Part shown: positions 44,959-54,003 of the stretch, piece after piece
Layout of the letters: every line of letters begins with the position of its first letter
How positions within the stretch are numbered: position 1 is the first letter of the stretch
Assembly (NCBI GenBank): GCA_951640165.1
Contig: OX621250.1
Location: forward strand, 14,161,501-14,225,500
Direction of reading: 5' to 3'
DNA from: Pseudoips prasinana
Lineage: Eukaryota > Arthropoda > Insecta > Lepidoptera > Nolidae
Length of the DNA stretch: 64,000 nucleotides
The notes under the pieces: generated by a model
What the model saw: only the letters and a program-made list of their open reading frames with translations
The model's database searches: none
What the model was told of the DNA's origin: nothing
Program-made: the position numbers and the translations under genes

Positions 44959-45164
44959 ACTGCACGTGTGGGGCGGCGGTTAAGACAGTCGCCTCGCCGC
45001 TTCGTGTCGCAGGTTCGAGTCCCGCACTGGCCAACTATTTGTGTGACCCATAAATTGTTGTTCTGAGTCTGGATGTAATTTGTGTCCGTCTATTATATGT
45101 TTGTAAAGTACCCCGCGACACAGGGATAAGATTCCCTATTGCGGGCGTCGTCTTTAAAAAAAAA
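44959..45164 (+). mobile_element. tRNA-derived SINE, family B
   Basis: 'tgcacgtgtggggcggcggt' head, B box 'caggttcgagtcccgc', 'gtctggatgtaatttgtgtc', 'gtaccccgcgacacagggat', A-rich end. Faces the copy at 44734-44928. Confidence 0.88.
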
Positions 45165-45188
45165 GTTATATTGTTGTTCTTTCACATA

Positions 45189-45438
45189 TGACTACCCTGT
45201 TGGCCTAGTGGTTAGTGACCCTGAATGCTAAGCCAGAGGTCGTTGGTTTGGTCCCCACTCAGGACAAATTATTGTGTGATGAGCTTGCATTATTCGTTCT
45301 GTGTCTGAGTGTAATTGTTAATATGTATGTATTTAGATGTATATAAGTTTGTTTGAGTTTTCTGGTTGCCATAGTACAGATTCTCCCTAGTTTGGGATCT
45401 GATGACTGTGGGTTAATTGTCCCAAGATATTATTATAT
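45189..45438 (+). mobile_element. tRNA-derived SINE, family C, full copy
   Basis: A box 'tggcctagtggttagtgacc', B-box region 'gaggtcgttggtttggtccc' (diverged), body 'gtgtctgagtgtaattgtta', 'gccatagtacagattctccc', 'gggatctgatgactgtgggt', tail 'agatattattatatta'. Confidence 0.85.
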
Positions 45439-45659
45439 TATACTAACTGTCCCGGCAACTTCGTATAGCCATACGTTTTCATGTTAATACTGTCTAAAGT
45501 CTAATATTTTTATAATTATTTAATGCATTGTGCTCAAGAAACAAAGACAATCATCATCATCAATCATGAAAATAATGAACACATAATGGAAATATATCCA
45601 ATTTGGTGCAGTCATTTGGAAATTTTGATCGTACAAACATTTCGGTGATTCATCTTTAT

Positions 45660-46252
45660 TAGGGTTCCGTAGCCAAATGGCAAAAAACGGAACCCTTATA
45701 GTTTCATCATCTCTGTCTCTCTGTCCGTCCGTATGTCACAGCCACTTTTTTCCGAAACTATAAGAGCTGTACTGTTGAAACTTGGTATGTAGATGTATTC
45801 GGTGAACCGCATTAAGATTTTTACACAAAAATAGAAAAAAAACAATAATTTTGGGGGATCCCCATACATAGAAATGAAACTCAATTTTTTTTTTCATCGT
45901 ACCCATACATGTGTCTATGGATAGGTCTTCAAAAATGAGATTGAGGTTTCTAATATATTTTTTTTCTAAACTGAATAGTTTGCGCGAGAGACACTTCCAA
46001 AGTGGTAAAATGGATGTCCCCCCCCCCCCCTGTAACTTCTAAAATAAGAGAATGATAGAACTAAAAAAAATATATGATGTACATTACCATGTATACTAAC
46101 AACAAAAATTGGTTTGAACGAGATCTAGCAAGTAGTTTTTTTTTTAATACGTCATAATACGTAAACCGCAATTTGCTTTCAGAACTGAAATACTTGCTGC
46201 TACGGAACCCTTCATGGGCGAGTCCGACTCGCACTTGGCCTGTTTTTCTATA
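45660..46252 (-). repeat. 590-bp dispersed repeat J, - copy
   Basis: Reverse complement layout of 19805-20394: 'agggttccgtagccaaatgg', 'gaaactataagagctgtact', 'ctatggataggtcttcaaaa', 'acgagatctagcaagtagtt', 'gagtccgactcgcacttggc'. It contains a C10-11 run near 46020. The open frame of the + copy is not kept. Confidence 0.8.
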
Positions 46253-46254
46253 TA

Positions 46255-48328
46255 GATAATAACTGCCTAATAGTAACTTTTTACCTACTTAGGAATCAAT
46301 AACACCATCATACTTATTTAAAGCATTCGATAGCCGCGACTATCTGCCTGTATACACAACACAATACTTTTTCAAGGATTTCACTGCTTTGAATAAGACA
46401 CACCTCGATTACAGGTAAAGCACCTCAACACCCCAGCTAGTGGTCAAACATAACATATATAAGGACTGATGTGTTGCAAATCCAAACGTCCAGATTAAAA
46501 GTCTATCTCGCCAATACCATACGGGATAAAGGGGTTTATTTCCTTTAGGTGAGAGTTTTCATCGAAGAAATTAATTACAAATTTGTTCGAGATTAGAGAT
46601 CTTGCTTTGCTCATTCAAATGCCAATCTTATTCATTATAATTATCGTGATACTAATAAATTACTTACATTGAAATTATTGAAAACTGTTATAATATACAA
46701 ATTGTAACCTTATTCGCACTAATAAACGAATTGAATTGAATTCTATACAAACGAGGTAAAACAAGTTGTTAATATGTTAGCATGACGACTTTCATAAGTC
46801 CGCTTTCTCAATTTGTGTCTCGAAATAACCTCGAGTTTACTGATGACACATAATCTGTACCGAAAATATATGCTAAAAATAGATATTATATAAAACAACA
46901 AAACAATATAGCTAGTAGGAGACCACGGAGGTGGTTGGTGTTTTTAATTGCTTGCTGTGTGGCTGAGGGCACATACCGCGCCACCCCGTTTTATGTCGTT
47001 CTATCTTACAAAGTTCTATCTGTCTTGAATATTCATGTAAACCACTATCAATATTTTTTTTAATTGTTAATCTTGAAAGGAAAACGTGTATAGTATTTTT
47101 GTTAATGTCAATAGTAACTCGAAAACAGCACTTAGTAAATATCTTTTCATTCTTTAGTGGTAGTTAACGCGATATACTGCTGCGACAGATGGATGTGTAT
47201 GGATTGAAATATGATTGGCCAATTTTTAACAATTATATAGTAGTCAATATTTATTACAACTTTTCAATTTGTTGCGTTAGTATAATTGCAACATATTAAG
47301 CTGCAGATTGAGATATCGAGCTAGACTGGATTATTAGGCATTTTTCTACTTCGGTTCGAGTTTCAGAAGAAATCACAGTAGTAGCCAGAATCATTAAGTG
47401 GTCGGTGTTACCTCCTTTGATAAAGCAGTTTACCCTGCGCCCAATTGTGTCCGGAACCAGTCCTAACAGATTATGAGACATTTAACATTATTGTTTTTAA
47501 CTTAAACTTTAAGTTACTTTAAATTAGATATGTTCGGTACGTAACACTATGTTTATTTAATTTGGAATACAAAAAATATGTTGCAACTCTGGTCTAAGTT
47601 CTTACATAATTTATGGGATAAGCCTTGAATATTTGTATCAGAAGATTTGCTAACAGTCTGACTCATGTAGTACATTTCTAAACTTTCGATTCAACCACAA
47701 TTTCACATTCAACCGGTTGTTTCTGTTTTTTTTACTGGCTGTCGATAACATATAAGTAAATGTCATGCTATTTTTGCGAAAAAAAATAATTGGGCTGCTT
47801 TGAAATACTGTTTTACACTATAAAGTAGGAACGGGCATGTATTTCTATGAATTTCATTTGCGAATGCAGGTTTAGACGTACATATTTGCGATTGTAATAA
47901 ATATACTTATAATTAGATTCAGCTTTATGTGTCATACAAGGTAATATGTAATGTATATAGCGTATACCGTCTTAATTTTTTGTTCAGAATCGTTATTATA
48001 CCACGGTAATCGAAAAAAGCGGGTTAAGCGGTTGATACAATTTTAATAACTTTTGAGCGGTTGTACGATATATATTTTGAGTATTCTTGATTTGAAGATA
48101 TGTTTTTGTGATCTAATAACTGTGCTAATTAATCATGTTATAGTAATAATAATAATATAAAATTACTATTTGAAGAAACATTTCTTTCATTGATATTCTA
48201 TTCTGTTAGGTAATCCAATTTTAATAAAATTTATATGACACATACCATTTGAATAAAAATAATCGAGGAATCGGATAACATATACAAAGTAACTCAGTCA
48301 TACAGGTTTACTCACGATGTTTTCCGTC
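46255..48328. other. 2.1 kb without a recognised gene
   Basis: Apart from an AT-rich stretch near 46640-46745 that looks like a LINE tail (aataaacgaattgaattgaa), I recognise nothing. Open frames are short; the 61-residue - frame at 47296-47481 matches no family I know. Confidence 0.4.
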
Positions 48329-48456
48329 ACCGTTCGCCAGCACATCCAGCTATCCTAATCTGTCAATTTTTTTTAATTTATCACATAAGCATAAGGTTCT
48401 CTTTCAATTGGGAAAATTTGACAGATTGGGGTAGCTTGATGTGCTGGTGTCTGTAC
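48329..48456. mobile_element. 128-bp palindromic MITE (CAGACGCC family), eroded left end
   Basis: The left end reads 'cgttcgccagcacatccagc' (outermost CAGA lost); the right end gatgtgctggtgtctgTAc is kept. Internal T-run deletion. Confidence 0.85.
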
Positions 48457-48504
48457 AAGAGGATTAAACAGTTTCTCCAAAATGATTTTTGATAGCATAT
48501 AAAG

Positions 48505-48595
48505 TGTGCCAACAATCATTAGGCCAGTGTGGTGGGCTATGGCTTATGCCCTCTCATTGTGAGTAATGGGCTGCATCATCATCAAACACATAAAA
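48505..48595 (+). mobile_element. LINE 3' terminal fragment
   Basis: 'caatcattaggccagtgtgg', 'tgggctatggcttatgccct', 'gtgagtaatgggctgcatca', 'tcatc'. It matches the generic lepidopteran LINE end pattern (ggt-ggcctatgcc...tgggctg-atgatgat). Confidence 0.5.
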
Positions 48596-48849
48596 GTTCT
48601 CTTTTGAAGTTGTTTAATATAATCCTTTCATTCTATTAATTACATTTATTACAGCTAAACATTGTAATTTTGTTGTTGTTGTACGTATATATTCGAATTT
48701 CTTCGGTGACGTGTGTATTTCCTGTCGTACTTCATTTCTACCTGCGTCCTGTATCTGCGAGCTACCGCTAAGGTATTAACATTTTGATACTCCGCATTAG
48801 ACGTGAACCTCAAAAAAAAAAACTTGTGTGTACTTATGTACACGCGTTA

Positions 48850-49106
48850 GAAGTTATACTTCTTAATATACAACTTGAACATAATTATAAATTTTCATAC
48901 CACCTAGAACTAACTTCATGCTGTTATTTTTACGTGTGTAATTTTTACGATGCGCGCTCATTTGCGCGCGCATCGTAAAAATTCACTGTCATACCACCTA
49001 GAACTAACTTCATGCTGTTAATTTTTTTGGTGTCGGTGTGCGCGCGCATCGTAAAAATTCACTCTCATCATTTTTCTCCATCGCGCCAAAAGAAGTATAA
49101 CTTCAA
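48850..49106. repeat. 94-bp direct duplication inside a foldback
   Basis: 'cataccacctagaactaact'-'tcatgctgtta' occurs at 48896 and 48990. Each unit ends with 'gcgcgcgcatcgtaaaaatt'. The first unit also has the inverse 'ttacgatgcgcgc', making a 17-bp perfect hairpin (48944-48979). The outer flanks 'agaagttatacttctt' and 'aagaagtataacttc' are inverted. Non-coding. Confidence 0.75.
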
Positions 49107-49390
49107 AAAAAAAAATTAAAAAAAAACCATTAATATTTAAACCTACATCTGAGTCGCAAGTCTCAGACTCTGTTGAGTGTTCCCTCCTCTACCACGCGAT
49201 GGACCCGGTTTCCGCACGGTGAATCCATGGAATGCTAAGAACTAAGTCTTCTTAATAATATGTATACACATATATATATATGTATATACATATGTAATAT
49301 GTAGTCACAACTTATATATAACTATTTTTATTCTAGAAAGTCTAGGTTTTGTATGAAGTTTTGTTTAGTTTTTCAGTCGGTTTACCTACC

Positions 49391-49490
49391 GCTCAGAAAT
49401 TAAACCACTTTGATAATCATCCATCTATAGACTGAACACGTGTCTAGGTGCTTTACTTCGCCGCTCCGTTCACTTACGGACGCGTTCAAC
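49391..49490 (-). mobile_element. 5S-derived SINE family E, diverged head
   Basis: 'ctcagaaattaaaccacttt', 'catccatctatagactgaac', 'gtctaggtgctttacttcgc', 'ccgttcacttacggacgcgt'. It keeps the 5S C-box and A-box segments in reverse but with several changes; it is the oldest copy here. Confidence 0.65.
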
Positions 49491-49848
49491 TGACTATGAT
49501 GATGATATATAATTACAGATGATATAATGTTAATTAACGCCGATCATTTCGAATTACCGATAATAAACTTATCGGAAACATAAACCTGATTTCCATAAAT
49601 AATCTGGACATTAAAAGTTTATAAAAAAAATGCAGAAATATTTAATTAGATGGAGGCCTAAATGTAACCTCTGATATTTCATATTATTACTATTATTTAT
49701 TGCATTCAAATAAGTAGTTATATAAACCCCATATGTGTTCGAAAGCCCATTAAAGCTAAATTAAAATATACAAGTTGTAACAAAAATAGTCGAGGAGACT
49801 CAAAGAGCGCTATCTATCCATGAAACTGATCAAATTAAACAGAACCAG

Positions 49849-49951
49849 TAGGTAAATTTAGAAATTTTTGTTTGCCTCCCCATACAAATTGCATCAACTT
49901 CAATTGATGCAATTTGTATGGGTAGGCAAACAAAAATTTCTTAATTTACCT
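49849..49951. repeat. inverted repeat, about 48-bp arms
   Basis: 'aggtaaatttagaaattttt'-'gtttgcctccccatacaaat' pairs with 'atttgtatgggtaggcaaac'-'aaaaatttcttaatttacct' around 'tgcatcaacttcaattgatgca'. Few mismatches. Outer 'tgaaactga' / 'tcagtttca' suggests a MITE reaching roughly 49785-50030. Confidence 0.8.
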
Positions 49952-50345
49952 TACGTATCTAAATGTTGCCCATTATTCAGTTTCATAGGCAAATTATACT
50001 CCTTAAGATAGCCTCTATTTTCTGATAGTGATCGTTGTCGAGTTCTTGGCGCCTCCGGAACACGGACTGTGAGGATGGCGACCGCGATATTTTTAGTGGG
50101 TAGGCTGGGATTTGCGTAGGGAGTCTAACATAACCCACCGCCGCCCAAACTGGTATGAGAATACTACTGAGTAGTGAATTTCCATCAGGAAAAAGAACAA
50201 AAATAGACTCTTATTATAATTACACACTGTATAAAGAAAAAAATATTAATTATATCGATTTAAGAATAACGGTTAAACTAATTAAATCTTTGCAAGACTC
50301 ATAGTTAGGTATATATTATATGGATCTACTTAGTATAGTTATTAA

Positions 50346-50750
50346 CTTGTTGGTATAGCGTAGGTACTTGTAACTTCGCACTTGGACGGCGAAGTGCGCC
50401 ATATCTGTCATTAGTAACGAATGGCGTTGCTTTCAAGTCACAATCTAAATCATTTTTACACAACAACCCACTGACGCATACCCCATAGACACAATCCACT
50501 GTGGGTGAAACTTAGCATCATTACAGCAAGGTGCAGACCGCAACACTTGTTGGTATATCGGAGGTAAGTACTTGTAACTTCGCACTTATACAGCGAAGTG
50601 CGCCATGTCTGTCATTAGTAACGAATGGCGTTGCTTTCAAGTCACAATCTAAATCATTTTTACACAACAACCCACTGACGCATACCCCATAGACACAATC
50701 CACTGTGGGTGAAACTTAGCATCATTACAGCAAGGTGCAGACCGCAACAC
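50346..50750 (+). repeat. 200-bp tandem duplication, two units
   Basis: Unit 1 is 50346-50545 and unit 2 is 50546-50750. Both run from 'cttgttggtat' through 'gtaacttcgcactt', 'gtctgtcattagtaacgaat'/'atctgtcatt...', 'ggcgttgctttcaagtcaca', to 'gcagaccgcaacac'. They are almost identical apart from a few changes near the start. Each has a small 'cttcgcact...cgaagtg' stem. The 60-residue frame is incidental. Confidence 0.9.
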
Positions 50751-51061
50751 TGTTGTATCCGTTCACCATAATAACTGCGAATTAACTTTGTGCAATACAA
50801 CACGAATATATATATAATAGCGTATTGCATGATAGGATTGTACGGGGATATTATTGCAATTGTATTTACTTGTGTTCATTTCGGGCCGTAAATTTACGGT
50901 TTGTATTTTGAAACAATATTCAGATACCTTTACCAAGCGATGAAATGCGAGCAATGCTCTCAACCAATCTATATGCCGAGATCACGGGGCTCAACCATAC
51001 CGCATTAATGAAAGATTTTAATTTTTCTTAAATTTGAATAAATTTAATGCAAAGCGTTAAT

Positions 51062-51235
51062 GTAATCCCAAACATGGGAAATCATAAATTTAATCGTCCG
51101 GCGGGTCTTGAACCAGCACCATCTACCAATCCGGGGTAGGCGCTCTGCGTTATGCTACGAACGATACACTGGCAGATCAAATTTAACATTCCCTTGTTCT
51201 GTTTGGAGGAAAATATAGGTATTCGATTCCAACTA
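51062..51235 (-). mobile_element. tRNA-related SINE-like element, second copy of 928-1140
   Basis: 'catgggaaatcataaattta', 'atcgtccggcgggtcttgaa', reversed B box 'tcttgaaccagcacc' and reversed A-box side 'ggcgctctgcgttatgctac', then 'ggcagatcaaatttaacatt'. The far inverted end seen in the first copy is missing. Confidence 0.65.
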
Positions 51236-51389
51236 CCACTAGACTAGATCAGAGCCGTGTTTCTTTGCACCGTCTGTATAGGGACGAATTCTGGCTAGTC
51301 TACACTGGGACGGGCCGGCATAACCGAAATTCGACCATGAAGCCCTCATAAAAATAATGGTATAACTCACAGTAATTTATCGTTTAGAC

Positions 51390-52514
51390 CAGTGTTTTTC
51401 AACCTTTTTCATGCCGCGGCCTTTTAGTATGAATAAAAATTTTCGCGACCCCCCTACACATTTTTACCCGCTTTTTTTTTCATGTTTATTTTAGTTGTTA
51501 CAAATATTTAATCCAACATATTTATTACTTTTCGTAATTAGGGTTCAGATCAATACATATTGGATACAATAAGAGGGAATACGAGCGTTACGGGGGTGAC
51601 GCTGGCTGTGCAGCAACGCCACAGGTGATCGCGACTCGCTTGCTCTGCGACTGTTTGTCGAACGCCAGCCATTGTGTTTACGTCTTTAACTGAAGTGATT
51701 TTTAATTATTGAAAATGAAAAAAAATCTGAAACCACCGACAGAACCACCAACTTCTAGCAGGAGTAATGAAACTACAATAAAGCAAAAAAAATATGACGA
51801 CATTTGAAATTCGGATTTACTATGATTGGAAATAAATAAAAGAACAAAAAATAAAAGGTAGTCTCCCTGATTTGATGAATCTACGAATATTGCGGATTGT
51901 GTGCACTGTCTAGCTTTCGTGAGTTTTGAATCCAATGAAAATTTAATGGAAGAAATACTATTTTGTACATCGCTTCCCATGAATAGTAAAAGTCAGTGCT
52001 TGTATAAAATGTTTCCAGAAGCTACGCGAAATATGAATATCTATTGGGAAAAGAAATGTATCTCTATTGGTAGTGACGGCGTAAAGGACATGACTGATGC
52101 AAACAGTGGTATTATTGTTAGACTGAAGAACAGATGCGAAACACCTTTTGACGCATAGCTTTCTCCATCGCCAAGCTCTTGTGGCCAAAAGCTTGCCTCA
52201 GAAATACAGTCAAGTTCTAAATATAATTATAAAAATGGTAAATTCTATTAAAGAAAAAATGTTTCAGACACGTCTGTTTCGAAAAATTTATGAAGATATG
52301 GGAGCACTCCACCGAAATTTACCTTATGTCGAGAGACAAAGAGAAAATTTTTAATATATTTGCAGAAGGCCTAATTATAATACTCCAAATTCATTTGCGA
52401 CCCTGTGACTAGCACTCCCAATCTTTTGCAACTTCCCAATAGAAGCTTCGCGACCCCCCTAAGGAGGCTTCGCGACCCCCCAGGGGGTCGCGACCCACAG
52501 GTTGAAAAACACTG
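51390..52514 (+). mobile_element. hAT-family DNA transposon (ZBED-like), inactive
   Basis: Terminal inverted repeats CAGTGTTTTTCAACC (51390) and GGTTGAAAAACACTG (ends 52514) are flanked by a perfect 8-base target duplication, gtttagac, at 51382-51389 and 52515-52522. Both features are diagnostic of hAT elements. Subterminal 'cgcgaccccccta' motifs recur at both ends. At 1125 bp it is shorter than an autonomous element; the inner transposase has large deletions and stops. Insertion is presumably in the long first intron of the SDR gene if the promoter call at 43640 is right. Confidence 0.93.
51714..52353 (+). pseudogene. hAT transposase remnant (ZBED5/SCAND3-like)
   Basis: It starts ATGAAAAAAAATCTGAAACC with a 'KKYDD' segment where the BED zinc-finger region should begin, then a stop. 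At 51901-52155 it reads 'ILFCTSLPMNSKSQCLYKMF' and 'SIGSDGVKDM', the region around the conserved 'TDGAPAM' of ZBED-type transposases, here altered. After a frame change, 52148-52340 reads 'HRQALVAKSLP', 'VNSIKEKMFQTRLFRKIYED' and 'MGALHRNLPY', corresponding to the 'IHRQALV...RLF...DMGA' block. The C-terminal dimerisation domain is missing. Non-functional. Confidence 0.85.
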
Positions 52515-52522
52515 GTTTAGAC

Positions 52523-53723
52523 AAATCAATACTGTGTATGTAACTGTTTTTCCTGGATTACAGGAGTTGCAGTGGTGGGTAAGAGGGAGGGACTAGCCCC
52601 AGTTTTAAATAAAATAAAAATCTAACTTTTTTTATAATCTACATAACATTCTTATTATTATTTAATTTCATCAATAAACAATAGAATATAAAAATGCTTA
52701 TTATCTAATAGTGTCTTAGATTCTAGGTACAATTTACCAATTTACAAATAAAAAACAGCATTTAAGTCACAATCTGCGGATAGTGGGCCCAAAAATGTAA
52801 CTATAGCTAAGCTTAGAACATATTTGTATAAACAACATTCTCGTATCTTGGAGCTATATTTTCGGATCCAAGGACTTTATCGTCCTATATATATTTAGTA
52901 AGTAACAAACAACCGGATCATATAACTCCATTGAGACTGCAGAGCTACTTAGTATGCACCGGTACATAATTATAGACTTTGATTAGAATTCTAAACTTGT
53001 AAGACTAGAGCGCGATCAATATTTATAAGTACCTTATATATCATTCAACTAGACGATAAATATACTGCATAATGTGTGATAATTAATACTAATAGTGTAG
53101 TATTAATTATCACACATTATGCAGACGCCAGGGAAGACACAGGTAACGTTTTCGAAGCTGATTCTTCGCGCGATTGGAGAGTAAATCAATTCCTCATCTC
53201 AAGTCAGAATCTCTTTAAATAAAGGCAAAAATGTGATTTGTGAACCTATCAATTAAAAGGTTTTAAGTGTCTGCATGATATAACTGATATATATATCTGT
53301 ATATATGATATAACTTGTTCATTATTGTTAAATTAATATTTGTAACTACAAAAATACTTTTACACCCATACCGTAACGGCCGCGCAGCTCTATTTTAGGC
53401 GTTAAAAATAATAGAGGTAGACTTCCGAGAATATTTTTTAATGGAGATTTTCTCCTTTTTGGGTAAAGTATCTTTTTTCATAATTTTTTGAATATTATTA
53501 ATCATATTTTTATAGAAACTAAATATCTTAATTTGTTAATAACAATAGCAATTTTTTATGCGCTAATTAATATAATAGGTAGCGATACAATTTTGCAGAC
53601 AACATTCCGAATCGAATGGCTGTTGTTCATACTTTTAGGAGTTTTATCAAGAATTAATACGTTTTGTAACATGTCTAGACTATTGATAAATCATCACCAC
53701 TAATACATTTCAAGTTGTTACAG
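52523..53723 (+). other. presumed end of the SDR leader intron
   Basis: No exon recognised before the acceptor 'ttgttacag' at 53715-53723, which has a branch-point-like 'ctaat' upstream. It holds the hairpin at 53065-53124 and AT-rich sequence. Confidence 0.4.
53065..53124. repeat. perfect hairpin, 27-bp arms, 6-base loop
   Basis: ctgcataatgtgtgataatt-aatacta (53065-53091), loop atagtg, and the exact reverse complement to 53124. No mismatches in 27 pairs. Confidence 0.88.
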
Positions 53724-53732
53724 GAGTCAAGA

Positions 53733-54003
53733 ATGTTAGAAGGCACAAAAATCAACTCGCCATCACAAATGGCGAGCGTCTTCGACATTGCCAAGGACAC
53801 AGTTCTTTTTCTCTTCTTATCCTGCTACTATATCTTGGAATCTCTATTTTGGACTCTGGTACCTAACGCTATTAGACCTATAAAGAGTCTTAAAGGAGAT
53901 ATCGTCTTAGTAACGGGTGGAGGTGGCGGAGTTGGCCGTCAATTGGCGCTGAAATTGGCCAGGCTTGGAGCCAAGGTCGTCATATGGGACATAAGCAAAG
54001 AAG
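53733..54003 (+). CDS. SDR gene, coding exon 1
   Basis: Residues 1-90 plus one base: N-terminal anchor, the first Rossmann strand, the TGGGGGVG glycine motif and the second strand ending 'VVIWDISKE'. Donor GTTAGT at 54004, phase 1. Upstream 'ttgttacag' (to 53723) looks like an acceptor, so about 9 bases of leader probably precede the ATG in this exon. Confidence 0.93.
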
